DNA of 64,000 nucleotides from Thalassia testudinum (GCA_037157565.1 JAZHRO010000022.1:101614001-101678000); one strand, 5' to 3'. Shown: positions 11,362 through 22,538, counted from the first letter of the stretch. The notes: generated by a model from the letters alone, not told the origin. Program-made: numbers and translations.

Positions 11362-14142
11362 TGTTATGATCCGGTTCTCGAATCCCTATAGGATACGAGA
11401 TCGGACCGACTCGACTGATCTCAAGATCCAGTCGTCTAACGAGAAAGTAAACAAAAAATAGTAAAAATAAACCACATTCACCATATAAGCAATTAACAAT
11501 AACAAAAGTACAGCAGTAAAGAAATAAACTACTACAGTACATACCACCACAACAATAGAGAATTTAAAAAGGTACAAGAATATAAAGTTTACAATAAACG
11601 AGTATAGAAGTATAACAAAAATACTTACTACAACGGAAACGTGGTACAACAAAAAGGTACAACTACTGGGCTCTACTAGGCCCAACACCTCTACAGCCGT
11701 AGGCTCTGGTTGATCAACACGTCAGCGAATACTGAGTAGAGTGGCAACCAGCTAACTAAAAACAGTAAAGGTGGACAGGTAGCTGTTGTTTTCAATTTCT
11801 TTCTTTATTTAACTAATTATTCTTTCTTTCATCACTGGGTTTATTTATCAGGTCTTTTTCTTGATCTCGAATGTTCCTCGTGGGAACGATCTTGATTGCA
11901 ATCTTTTTCGAAGAATAGAAGTAGCATATGGTGCTCTCATGGCCAGGAGAGTCCCCCGTGGTGATCCTACACTCAGTCAACCACCATAAGGACACTGACA
12001 GATGTAACGGTGACTACGACATGCACGATAAACGCACAGGTAGCTACCCCTCATTGGCACGCGGTCAGTCGTTTCCGTTAACGGGTGCACCTAAAGCACA
12101 TCACGGAACCAGTATAGGGCATAGACCTCTTAGTAACAGGGGTCTAGCCTGTAAGAACTAAACAGGGGTCTCGCCCCTCCACAGTCCGCGCACCCTCGCC
12201 TGACTACCCTGGTTTGCCCAGTGGGCTTAACAAGTCGGTGTAGGATGGCTAGCTGAACCCTGGGCGCCATGGGGTGGCTAGCTCTCTCCCTACACTAGTA
12301 GCTCTCCCCAGTACTGTGTACGTGAGGGCCACAGAGTCGGTACAAAGTGGCCAGTCCTAACCCCGGGTCCCAACCTTAGGGCGACTAGCTCCGCTCTGCA
12401 CTAAACAGGGGGATAGTCGCTCTCCTTGGTACTCTGTACTCAAGGGCCAGCTCACTTCCCCAATCTCATTTCCCGTTCCATTCCATATATTTTCCAGGAG
12501 TTCTACTCCTAATTCCCTGTAGGGTTCATGCCCATGTTTTCCAGACCAAGCCATACTAGGTTTCATTATTTCCGATTTATTTTGCAAGTAGCTCGTGTTT
12601 CCAACATTCAATCTTTCATTTCCAATTCATATACAAGCAACTCATATTTAATTGCAAATAATAGGAATTTACATGCAACAGTTGCTAATAACAGTACTTT
12701 ACCTTTCACATGCAGCTGTTATCCAATTACAGGCAATTGTTATTATTTTATTTACTCATCTAAGACTGCAATTTATGCATTCAATACCATTATTCTAAAG
12801 TTTCTAGTCCTAGGATTCATGCTATACCCTAGGATCTAACCTTCATTCCAGCGTTTATAGTCCTAGGATTCATGCCACACCGTAGGATCTAATATTCATT
12901 CCAGTGTTTCTAGTCCTAGGATTCATGCCACACCCTAGGATCTAATATTTCATTCCAGATATGCATTCATGTTTGTAATTAAACTAGGGGAAGCCACTCT
13001 ACCCGCAAAACCAGGAGTAATGGGGGCTCGATTAGCAGGTACACGTGCCTCCGCAACCCTCAAACCCACAACGGAACAAGGTCCTAACACAAAGATCAAC
13101 CACAAGAAATCACTCAGAACATAATAAAAGCATTCCAACAAGTAGAGGAATTTATACGAAGAAGAACGGAATCTTAATTGCGGAAATCGAACCTCAAACG
13201 GACCCTAAACAGGTCAAAAACGACAATCCTGACTCAAATCAGATGTCTGGAACACCTTCCAGACGTCTTAAAAGGAGTCCAGATTCATACCGCACTCTAC
13301 GCTACTCCTCAAATGTCCAGGGATCCTACTGAACCGTCTGGACCTAGTTCCAGACGTCCGACCACCTCTCCGGACGTCTGGAGAAGCTCTTCGCCGTCTG
13401 GTGCCTCGCCCAGACGTCTGAACCGCGTGGGAGGGTGTGTCCCATGCCTTCTTGAAGCGAATCCTGCACACGCGACGCAAATCTTCTCAACACGGCATGT
13501 CTCAGAGCCTCGGCGAAACGACCTGCATGGCCGTATCCGCAAAAGGAGGTATAGGGCGCAGGACGTACCTCTCAGTCGTCTGGAGCTCCCTCCAGACGTC
13601 TTCCGCATAGTCTGGATGTAGGTCCAGATGTTTGATTCTGGGAAAAATCCCAGAATCAGAAGCTCCTTCGTCTTCTTCCTGCTACGCGCGACCATGCCAC
13701 GCTCGCTAGTCCACTGCTCTAGCTGCAACAGCATCGGGGGAAACCTCCCCAGCACACCTCTCCCCCGTGCGCACGCCAACCGGCCGTGAGCTTCTCCGGC
13801 GAGCTCTCGCGCGAGCTCACGCCGGTTGGCTTCTCCCACTGCTCCTCCTATCCGCCGCTTCGCTTGCTGCACTCGCCGCTCTCGCTCTCGCTGGAGGAAG
13901 GAGAAGGTGGTTGGAAGTGGGGTGGCGTGAGGGAGAGGAGGGGGTATATGTAGGCGTGGGGGGGAAGGGTTCTGCATTCAGCAAGGGGAAAAGAAAGAGA
14001 AGAAAGGTGGCGAAGCTCAGTGCCGTGCGTAGACTCAAGGTCGTACACACAAAAATTGATTTTCAGACGTTTGGGAAGGTGTCTAGACGTTTGACCCAAG
14101 TCCCAGACGTCTTAAAGGACTTTAATGGCACGGGTCTTAACA
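11362..14142 (-). repeat. 3' LTR of the outer Tekay-type element (LTR-A, complete)
   Basis: About 2.78 kb. On the minus strand it begins TGTTAAGACCCGTGCC (at 14,142) and ends CGGATCATAACA (at 11,362). It matches the split 5' LTR (27,780-28,996 plus 47,409-48,925) over its whole length except for about 138 bases (12,549-12,687) that were lost from the 5' copy at the nested insertion. Landmarks: a GACGTC array at 13,250-14,115, a TATA-like box near 13,945, three 53-bp tandem units at 12,796-12,959 and two ~105-bp units at 12,234-12,446. Confidence 0.85.
12796..12959. repeat. 53-bp tandem repeat in LTR-A (three units)
   Basis: Units start at about 12,805, 12,858 and 12,911, each with TAGTCCTAGGATTCATGC, then CCCTAGGATCTAA and CATTCCAG. 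The 5' LTR of the same element holds four units (47,517-47,741), and the plus-strand copy has three diverged ones (about 21,013-21,150). Confidence 0.85.
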
Positions 14143-14256
14143 ACATAACAAACTCAAAGGAAGTTTCATCCCCGAAACTTGCGCTAACTAGGGTACGGAA
14201 AAAGAACAACATGCGTATAACAAACTCAAAGAGGACCAAAGCCGGTCCGAAAAGAC

Positions 14257-14690
14257 GTATCTTCAAAGAGCTCCTGGTACCGCTCTCGCATCGCAGCCTC
14301 AGGCTCCCGGGTAGCCTCCTCGTACCTCTAGCTCCTCCATAAGACCTTCACAAGGGGTACCTGCTTCCATCTCAGACTCCGGACGGCTCTATCGAGTATC
14401 TGTACTGGCAGCTCGGGTAGGTTAGGTGTCACACACCTCGACGCCCTCGTGGCTCAAAACGTGACTGGGATCGGCGATGTACTTCTTGAGGTTGGACACG
14501 TGGAACACATCGTGCACACCAGAAAGCTGGGGAGGAAGGGAAAGCCTGTACGCAATGGGTCCAACCCGCTCTAGGATCTCAAAGGGTCCCACAAACCTCG
14601 GCGCAAGCTTCCGTTTCACCCCAAACCTCTGCAGGCCCTTCATGGGCGAAACGCGAAGGAAGACGTGATTCCCAACCTCAAATTGCACCT
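14257..14690 (-). pseudogene. Tekay integrase C-terminus plus chromodomain-like tail
   Basis: Minus-strand residues such as [38 protein letters not shown] and [21 protein letters not shown] are the classic end of chromovirus integrase. After a two-base shift at about 14,430 the frame goes on through QILDRAVRSLRWKQVPLVKV and YEEATREPEAAMRERYQELF, which reads like a Tekay chromodomain. One in-frame TAG interrupts it. The chromodomain normally steers integration towards heterochromatin. Broken by the shift and the stop. Confidence 0.8.
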
Positions 14691-14700
14691 CTCTACATTT

Positions 14701-15339
14701 TCAATCTGCATAGCTCTTCTGTCTACTCCTGATAGTGCAGAGTCGCTTGTGAATCTGCTTGATCACCTCCTGACTCTGCCGGATCAACCTGGGGCCAACC
14801 TCCCACTTGGTCCCCACCTCAACCCAACTCAAGGGTGCAGTACACCTTCGCCCGTACAGAGCCTCGTAGGGTGCCATGCCGATGGTCGAGTGATAGCTGT
14901 TATTATATGTGAACTCCGCCAGGGGCAAGTGCTCCTCCCAAGAGCCCCTCCAGTCTAGGACACAAGCACGCAAAAGGTCCTCAAGTGTCTGTATCGTTCG
15001 CTCCAACTGTTCATCCATGTACACAATTAACCCGCCACTGCTGTCTGGGATGGTGAGCGCGGGAGCCGAAGTCAGCCTCTCTTTCAACTCCTGAAAACAC
15101 GCCTCACAAGCGTCTGTCCAAGAAAAGGGCACGTCCTTCTGGGTCAACTGTGTCATAGGACGTGCAATTTGCGAGAAACCCCTGGTAAATCGCCTGTAGT
15201 AGTCTGTTATTCCCAAGAAATTGCGGATCTCTCTCACTGTGCGTGGTCTCTCCCACCTGAGCACTGCCTCAACCTTGGCTGGTTCCATAGCCAAGCCAAC
15301 TCCAGAGATCACATGACCCAAGAAGGTCACCTCCCTCAA
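14701..15339 (-). pseudogene. Tekay pol: RT thumb fused to late integrase (internal deletion)
   Basis: The first part (minus strand from 15,339) is the reverse transcriptase thumb: VTFLGHVISGVGL, FLGITDYYRRFTRGFSQIARP and SAPALTIP. At about 15,015 the frame passes from GGLIVYMD directly into EQLERTIQTLEDLLRACVLD, which is late integrase, then FTYNNSYHSTIGMAPYEALYG. RNase H, the zinc-binding head and most of the catalytic core of integrase are therefore missing without a frame change. Upstream it is separated from the RT palm by a TAG where relatives have Trp. Confidence 0.85.
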
Positions 15340-16094
15340 CTAGAACTTGCACTTGCTGTATTTGGCGTATAGCCTACGTCGTCTCAATGTGTCCAAAACC
15401 ATCGGCAAGTGCTGTCCGTGCTGCGCCTGATCTCGGGAGCAGATGAGCACATCATCAATAAATACCACCACGAACTGATCCAGATACGGTCTGAACACTC
15501 GGTTCATCAAATCCATGAAGGCAGCGGGGGCGTTGGTCAACCCAAACGGCATGACCAAAAACTCGTAGTGTCCATACCAGGTGCGGAAAGCTGTCTTGGA
15601 GACATCTGTCTCCTTGATCCTCAACTGGTGGTACCCAGACCTCAAATCTATCTTGGAGAATACTGTGGCACCTCGCAACTGGTTAAACAAGTCGTCAATC
15701 CTCGGCAGCGGATACCTGTTCTTGATGGTAACTCTATTCAGCTGTCTGTAGTCCACACAAAGGCATAGGGTACCATCCTTCTTCTTCACAAACAATACCG
15801 GGGCTCCCCACGGAGACGACTGGGCCTCACAAAGCCCTTCTCCAGAAGGTCCTACAACTGGGACTTGAGCTCTCGCAACTCAAGTGGTGCCATCCTATAA
15901 GGCGCTGTGGAAATGGGGCTGGTCCCCGGTACTAGTGAGATCTGAAACTCGATCTCACGCTTGGGCGGTAGTCCTGGAAACTCATTTGGAAACACGTCGG
16001 GGTACTCTCTGACCATCGGGATACTCTGAAAGTCTACCACAGGGCTGGGCTCCGCCACTACACAAGCTAGGAAGCCCTCACACCCCTGGCCCAA
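15340..16094 (-). pseudogene. Tekay reverse transcriptase palm/fingers, broken
   Basis: Minus-strand RT with [55 protein letters not shown] and the catalytic [10 protein letters not shown]. Compared with the plus-strand copy at 24.6-25.1 kb, one base is missing near 15,830, shifting the frame, and a CAG is TAG at about 15,855. The part above 15,852 is the linker between protease and RT (DVFPNEFPGLPPKREIEFQI). Confidence 0.88.
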
Positions 16095-16099
16095 AAGTC

Positions 16100-16620
16100 T
16101 CGCCGCCCGAAGTGCAGAAATGCACTAGAAGCCTCCGTCCAATGGCTGCCCGTGAAACTTGAAAGAAAGCAACTCCGGTATGGAGAAGACGATCTTCCTC
16201 TAAAAATATTCCACCAAGACGTGGTAAGCAGACAGCCAGTCCATCCCCAGAATCACGCCAAAGTCCTCCATATGTATCACAATCAGATCAGCGGGAAGGT
16301 TATGTCCCCCAACACTGACCTCACAACCTGTGTGAACTTCCTCAGCTACAGACAGCTGACCACCTAGACCTCTGATCACAAATGGATCATCTAACAACAC
16401 ACAGTCCTGCCCCAAACTAACAGCAAAACTGACAGCAACAAACGAGTGCGTGTCGCCGGAATCAAAAAGCGTGTAAACTAGTCTGCCGGAAACTGTAACC
16501 ATACCTGCCACCACTGAACCAGAAGCTCTGGCGTCTCTGTGTGTCAGGGCGTTGATACGCCCCTCGGCCCTAGGTGCGGACGAAGTAGCCACACTCTACT
16601 TTGATCGGGTAGCCACTGGC
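16100..16620 (-). pseudogene. Tekay aspartic protease region, broken
   Basis: Contains VYTLFDSGDTHSFVAVSFAV with the DSG active site (relatives DSGATHSF), then GMDWLSAYHVLVEYF. It is bounded by stop codons at about 16,200, 16,125 and 16,597, the last a CAG-to-TAG change relative to the plus-strand copy. The protease would cut the gag-pol polyprotein. Confidence 0.82.
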
Positions 16621-16710
16621 TAGTACCCTCCCCCGCGACTGCTATCCTCCCCCTCGCACCTGGAACCCACGGCCTCCTGCTCGTCCTCCAGTGCTCGGCG
16701 CAGGGAGCAT

Positions 16711-17021
16711 CTACTGACCTCCATCTCTCGATGGGCAGTCCCTCCTAATGTGACCTAGTTGGCCACACTGGTAGCAAAGAGGAACTCGACTCCAACCCTC
16801 AGTGGGACCCTGTTGATGGCTGGGCGGGGGTCTGGTGCTGGCAACTGGCCCTTGTCGGGGGCCCCTAAAGGCCACTAACGGCCCCGCAAAACGCGACGAC
16901 TCTCCTACGGGCGCCACGTGGCTTCTCTCCTGTCGGCCCTGTGAGTAGTCTGGCTGGAAGGGCCTCTTCCGCCTGCTGTCAGTGTCACATGCGGACGGGT
17001 TGGTGTCCTCATATATCATGG
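16711..17021 (-). pseudogene. Tekay gag C-terminus with zinc knuckle
   Basis: Minus-strand gag end: NPSACDTDSRRKRPFQPDYS, then CYQCGQLGHIRRDC, a CCHC knuckle for binding RNA. The frame is cut at 17,021 by the solo LTR; the next upstream gag piece lies at 19,686-19,772. Confidence 0.85.
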
Positions 17022-19685
17022 TGATGAGAGCCTCATCATGAGCCATAACTAGCTCATTTTGACCCAATAAAGAAGATAAAATCTCCTACATAACCTAGAA
17101 GAAGGCCTAACTGAAGGAACAAGTGCCCTGAGAAGAAAACATGAAATAAAGGTTAAAACTGCAATTTTACCATTGCAGTACATAAACGGGATTTCTCAGA
17201 GGCAAAACATAGGTCAAATGATCTAAATGAGATAAAAAGTGGGTTGAGTCAATCAGAAATGGGTTCATGTGCAATCTAAGAACTAAAAGACACTTGGTAA
17301 CCTTAAAACAGACCCGCTTAAATTAACAAGGTTCCGGCCATAAAAAAAAGCAAGTAAACCCTCTAAAAATCATGGAAAAACATCTTCTAGGGTTTGGAAC
17401 ACTTAATTTGGCCTTTGGAACCTAGTTTGACTTAGATTAGGGTCCTAGCTCTTCAATTAACCTAATTTGGATTTTTACGCAAAATATCCATTCAAACGAG
17501 GTCAAACCTAAAATCCAACTTCACCATTGGATTCCTTAGGTCCAAATTAGGTTTGTACCAAAATTTGGACCTAAGGAGGGGTCATCTTGACCTACTTTGC
17601 AATTTAGTACACCCAAATCACAAATTGGTCCCTATCTTTTGAATACCGTTGCAGAGAACCCCCTAGGTTCTTCGCCTCCTTTGCAAACCAGTCCTGCCGC
17701 CATTGCTAGGGCAGAACCGAGCTCCGGCGAGGTTCGGAGAGGGATTGCTCTCTAATCCCTCAGAGATTCCCTCCCAGAAATGGAAGGAGGATTCTCTGAG
17801 GAATTCCCTTCCTTATAAAGCCAATTACAATCGCCGGTGTGAACCCAATCTCTCGTGCGAACGCACGAGAGATTTGGGTATCCTAACTCCTTTCCATCTC
17901 CGGCGACCAACCTCAGGCAATTACGTGCCCTTCACGCCCTGCACACCCAGTCCAGCGCCTATATAAGAACCCACAACTCCGGCCGAAGAGGCTGAGCTTG
18001 ATTTGGCCGAGTTTCCCCCTTCAATTCCTCTCCTCTTGCCCGGCCAAATGTCCCAGCTAGCTCCGGCGAGCCCCCCTCCCATCCCTCTTCGCTCTGCCAC
18101 AAAACCAGTGGCAGAGTTAGCTTCCTGACCTCCCTCCGCGTCGCGCAGTACCAAGCGCACGCCGCCTCAGCCCCGTCGTCGCCGCCGTTCTCCCCCACTG
18201 GGCGTCATCTTCTCCGGCGACAGCAGGTACTGCTGTCCGCCTTCCGTCCCCTTTCATCCTTACAATTAGGTTAGAACTCCTCTCCATCCTATCCTCTCTC
18301 TTTTCCCCCTGTTATCTCATCTGATTACCCCTCGACCGACGCTGACCACCCTCATCTTCCACATCACCGACCGATCTCCGGCGAGCCGCTTCCACCATTC
18401 CAGCCCCCCACACGGCTCGCCAACCACCTCGGGAGCTCCGCCTCACCACCAGGAACTCGCTCCACCCCACAACTGCCACTCCAGACCTCCATAACCACCC
18501 CCCGAACAACCCACCATCTCCGGCCACAGGTTGACCTAGGCGCGCACGCCTAGGCCGACCGGCAACCTACAGCATCAACCACTGCCTTCGCCGTGCTACG
18601 GCGAAGGTTTCCAGCTATTCTGATTGGGCTAATAGGCCGTTCTGTGGAATCTCAGGTGAACGCCCCGACCGCCATTAACAGCCGAAGCAGCAGGAAGCTT
18701 GGAGCAGCAGCAGGCGTCAGGCTTCCCAGGCGGCAAGTGCAGCAGACTCTCGCAAGTATCGCGAGGTGATTGAGTTCAGCGAGGAGCACCAGCAGGGCCT
18801 TCAGCGTGGGCAATTGCACACGAGAGTCTGCGGGCGCGTGCAAAGGAAGGGCGGAACGTTTAGTCCCACATCGTGGAATCTCAAGGCACAGGTATGGTAT
18901 AAAGAGTTTTTGTGATATAACTTTACTGCCTCGAAAGCACAGGGGTGAGGTCCCTCACTGACCCCACACCCGCCTCGTCCGCGACCTGACCATGCGGACT
19001 TGGCGGATCCGACCCGACCTAGACCTACGCACTCCTCGCGCATCACACCACCTTCAGGTGTGCCTGGTCCCGGGTACGATCCGACCCGATTAAAGCCTGT
19101 GGCTCTGGGAGAGCAGCTCAGAGTGAATTGCTTGAGAGAGAGACGCGCGGGTAGAGGGAGAAGGGTTAGGTTTTGCTCCTGTGCAGGCAGGCTGAACGCA
19201 GGAGAAGGACTTGGCCGCTACAGAAGAAGAAGAAGGAAAGGCAAGGCGAAGAAGAGAAGAAAGAAGCCTTCGCACGAGAAGCAGGAAAAACAGAGAAGAG
19301 AGAAGCAAGGCAAGACCACAGAAGAGAAGAGTAAGAAGCAAAGAAGAAGGAAGGAAAGAAAGGCTTCGCCAAGGCATAGAAAGAAGAAGAAAATCAAGAA
19401 GGGAAAATACTTTTAAGACGTCTGATCACAAGATCAGACGTCCAATTTCATATTTTTGTCCTAATAACTTTTAATTGCATACATTCACATTTGGATTGAT
19501 ATTTTGAGTAAATTAGAGTGTTCAATTACATTTTGACTAGTAGTAAATTCCATTTGCTCCGTGTGTTCGACCTCGGATACTCCGGTTTTCGAGTAATAAA
19601 AATCTTTATTTGTTTTGAACGCTTTAGCGGCTATACTACAACGCGATATTATCTTTTAACAAACCGCACAAAAGCGCGACGAACA
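17022..19685 (+). mobile_element. Solo LTR of the Athila-type family (LTR-B)
   Basis: A 2,664-bp LTR beginning TGATGAGAGCCTCATCATG and ending CGACGAACA, with a perfect 5-bp target repeat CATGG at 17,017-17,021 and 19,686-19,690. It splits the minus-strand gag inside the codons for AAM. No internal region is present, so two LTRs of a full insertion probably recombined. It holds a USE/TATA pair at 18,863-18,904, a GGGGTGAGGTCCCTC stretch near 18,940, a GCTCTGGGAGAGC hairpin near 19,100 and a GAA-rich tract at 19,205-19,400. Confidence 0.93.
18863..18904 (+). promoter_or_regulatory. snRNA-type promoter: USE plus TATA, 24 bp apart
   Basis: GTCCCACATCG at 18,863-18,873 matches the plant snRNA upstream sequence element (RTCCCACATCG) at every base. 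TATAAAG follows at 18,898 after 24 bases. In plant snRNA genes a 23-24 bp gap marks RNA polymerase III use (U6 type) and 33-34 bp marks polymerase II. The first TTTT past the expected start lies at 19,171-19,174. Whether it is active is unknown. Confidence 0.6.
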
Positions 19686-19772
19686 CATGGCTGCCTCCAC
19701 CACCCTCGAGAACATAGGCAACTTCAGGGGTTCGACATAACCCCGAATAGCAGGCCGGAGTCCCTCGGTGAA
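19686..19772 (-). pseudogene. Tekay gag fragment (middle), upstream piece of the split gag
   Basis: Reads TFTEGLRPAIRGYVEPLKLP and FSRVVEAAM on the minus strand, matching 23,465-23,550 in the plus-strand copy. It is the continuation of the gag at 16,711-17,021 across the solo LTR, and is cut at its other end by the LTR at 19,773. Confidence 0.88.
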
Positions 19773-22523
19773 TGTTACGAACGCGGTTTCAAGACGTCTT
19801 TTTAAGACGTCTGGGAGGTGGCCTAGACGTCTGACCAAACGTCTCGAATCCCTTCCAGACGTCTGGGATTTAATTTCTGCGACACGCAGGATTGCGTCTG
19901 CACGCCTGCGCGCGCAGACCTGCGAACGCCACTCTTTTTCCCTCTCTCCTCCTGTAGGAGCAGTGCTGCACTCTCTTTCTCTCTCTCTCTCTCCCCGCGC
20001 GGCCTTATAAGGCCCTCGCCCTCTCCCTCACTCTCATTTCCTCCGCTCCCTTCTTCTCCTTCTTCCAGCCGGTGCGAGAGCGAGCGGCGGCAGCGACAGT
20101 CGCGGCGAGTTGCGAGAGGAGGTGTTGCGCGAGGGAGGAGACGCTCAAACGTGAGGGCTCGAGCTTGCCGAGGCAGCTAGAGCCGGCCGGCGGGGGAGCA
20201 GCGGGTGTGGAGTGACGCGGGAGGGCTGCTGGAGCTCGAGCAGCAGGCGGACAAGGCGCGGCGCGGCCGTGCGTCGCGGGCGGAGAGCGAGTCGAGCTCT
20301 GATTCTGGAAGTTTTTCCAGAATCAGGCATCTGGGCTTCCAACCAGACGACGATGAAGACGTCTGGAGGACTGTCCAGACGTCTGGCAAGTAAGTTATTT
20401 CGCCCTCCTTCCTTTTTCGCGCGTACGGCCATGCAGCCGTCCGCCGCGCCTTCGCCTGTGACCCGTCGTACTGAGAGCAGGTGTGGGTGCGTGCAGGTTC
20501 TGCTCGGGAGGGTGCGGGACTCGCCATCCAACGCGAATCGGATGTCTGGCCGCAGTGCCAGACGACGGAGAGGAGTTCCAGACATCCTGGTTGACCATCG
20601 GACGTCTGGGAACTAAGCCAGACGCCCTCACAGGCTTCTGGACGTCTGAGGGATTACACAGAGGGAAGGTATCCTCTGAACCACCTTTTAAGACGTCTGG
20701 AAGAGATTCCAGACGTCTGATTTTGGACTGTTTTGTCGTTTTTGACCCGTTTAGGGCCCGTTCGGAGTCAGTTTTCCGCATTTCGGGTTGCGTTCTTTCC
20801 GGAATAAAATCCTCTACCTGTTTACAGTAATTATATACTATTCTGAGAAACTCCTTGTGTTTGATCGTTGTGTTAGGATCCCGTTTCATTGCAGTCTCGT
20901 GGGTTGCGGAGGCGCGCGGAATTTCCGACCACGCCCCCAGTACTTCCGTTGTAGCTGGTAGAGTGGCTTTAAAAATTATTAACATAATTTGTTACAATTA
21001 TGGAGCAATTAATAGAACCTAGGGCATTGCATGAATCCTAGGAATGAGAAACCAGATTGAATGATGGATCCTAGGGTATTGCATGAATCCTAGGGCTGGA
21101 AAACTAGATTTAATGATAGATCGTAGGATACGGCATGAATCTTAGGACTGGAAAACTATTGATATAAATATATATATTGCAGTCTTGGAAAATGTGGAAA
21201 GGAAATAATAGCTGCCTGTAAATTGATTTAACAACTGCCTGTTTTGAATAAATGAACATGATTGAGAATATGGGTTGTATGAACGTGAAACTGAAAGGGT
21301 GAAACCTGAATATGCTGAGTTAAAAGAGCTGGAACCCTACGGGGAATTAGGAGTAGAACTCCTGGAAAGAGAATGAAATGGAACTGAGAAGGAAAGATGT
21401 GGAGGTGTGTTGTCTCTTCGGTACGTAGTGCCAGGGGAAGCACCTGTTACCTGTTTAGTGCAGAGCGGAGCCAGCCGCCCCAGGGACCCGGGGTTAGCTC
21501 TGGCCACTTTGTACCGACTTTTAGCCCTCGTGTACACAGTACTGAGGAGAGTTACTAGTGTAGAGCGAGTACTAGCTACCCCACGGGCCCCGGGGTGCTG
21601 CTAGCTCACCTACACCGACTTGTTAGGCCCACTGGGCGAACCAGGGTAGTCAGGCGAGGGTGCGCGGACTGTGGAGGGGCAAGACCCCTATTTGGTTACT
21701 GTGGAGGGGCTGGAACCCTGTTACTGAGAGGGCTCTGCCCTATACTGGTTCCGTGCTGTGCTTTGGGCTCACCCGTTAATGGAAACGACTGACCGCGTGC
21801 CAGTGCGGGGTAGCTACCCGTGTGTTTATCGCGCGTGCCATAGTACCGTTACGTTTGTCAGCGACCTTGGGGTGGTTGACTGAGAGTAGGATCACCACGG
21901 GGGACTCTCCCGGCCAGGAGAGCACCACGTGTTACTTCTACTTTTTGGAAAAAAACTGCAATCAAGATCGTTCCCACGAGGAACATTCAAGATCAAGTAA
22001 AGGATCTGAGAAATAGATAAATTGTGAAACAATAGAAAGACGTAAATAACGAAAGAAAATAAAACAGCTACTATACACTTTACTGTTTCTTTAGTTTTAG
22101 CTGCCACTTTACTCAGCGTTTCGCTGACGTGTTACACTCGTTACTTTTCAGGACCAGGTGTTGAGCAGCCAGGGTCAGTGGCTGCAGAGGACGCTGGGCC
22201 AAGTAGGGTCCAGTAGAGTTACCGCAGTTCTTTTGTACCCCTTTTGTTCCATTGTAGTGAGTAGTTCTTGTTACTCTCTGTACTTTTCTTTACTTGTAGT
22301 TCATGTTATGTTATAAATGTTGTTCTACTGTTGTGGTGGTACATGCTGTGGTAGTTCCTTTTCTTACTGTTGTATTTTTTGTTACTGCTAGTTATATTCA
22401 TGTTGAATGTGGTATATTTTACTGCTCTTTTGGTTACTTCCTCTTTGGACGACTAGGTCTTGGAATTAGTCGAGTCGGTCCGGTTCTCGTGTCTCGTAGG
22501 GACTCGGGAATCGGGTCGTTACA
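19773..22523 (+). repeat. 5' LTR of the plus-strand Tekay element (LTR-A)
   Basis: 2,751 bp, TGTTACGAACG ... TCGTTACA. Same family as the LTRs at 11,362-14,142 (other strand) and 63,214 onward. About ten GACGTC sites lie between 19,790 and 20,720. A TATA-like box TTATAA sits at 20,005-20,010 inside GGCCTTATAAGGCC. Diverged 53-bp-type repeats lie at 21,013-21,150 and the longer units at 21,430-21,620. Confidence 0.88.
20001..20014 (+). promoter_or_regulatory. TATA-like core promoter of LTR-A
   Basis: GGCCTTATAAGGCC, a perfect 14-bp palindrome with TATA-like centre, after a CT-repeat. The related copy at 63,468-63,480 reads GGCCTTAAAAGGCC. GACGTC sites lie on both sides within 250 bases. Confidence 0.5.
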
Positions 22524-22526
22524 AGA

Positions 22527-22538
22527 TGGTATCAGAGC
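22527..22538 (+). other. Primer-binding site (initiator tRNA-Met)
   Basis: TGGTATCAGAGC, the complement of the 3' end of plant initiator tRNA-Met, three bases past the LTR end. This is the usual primer for Tekay elements. Confidence 0.93.

Noticed and set aside
13250..14115. Regularly recurring CCAGACGTCTGG motifs as a CRISPR-like or satellite array
   Set aside because: Spacing is irregular, the units are palindromic half-sites rather than repeat plus spacer, and the context is a plant LTR.
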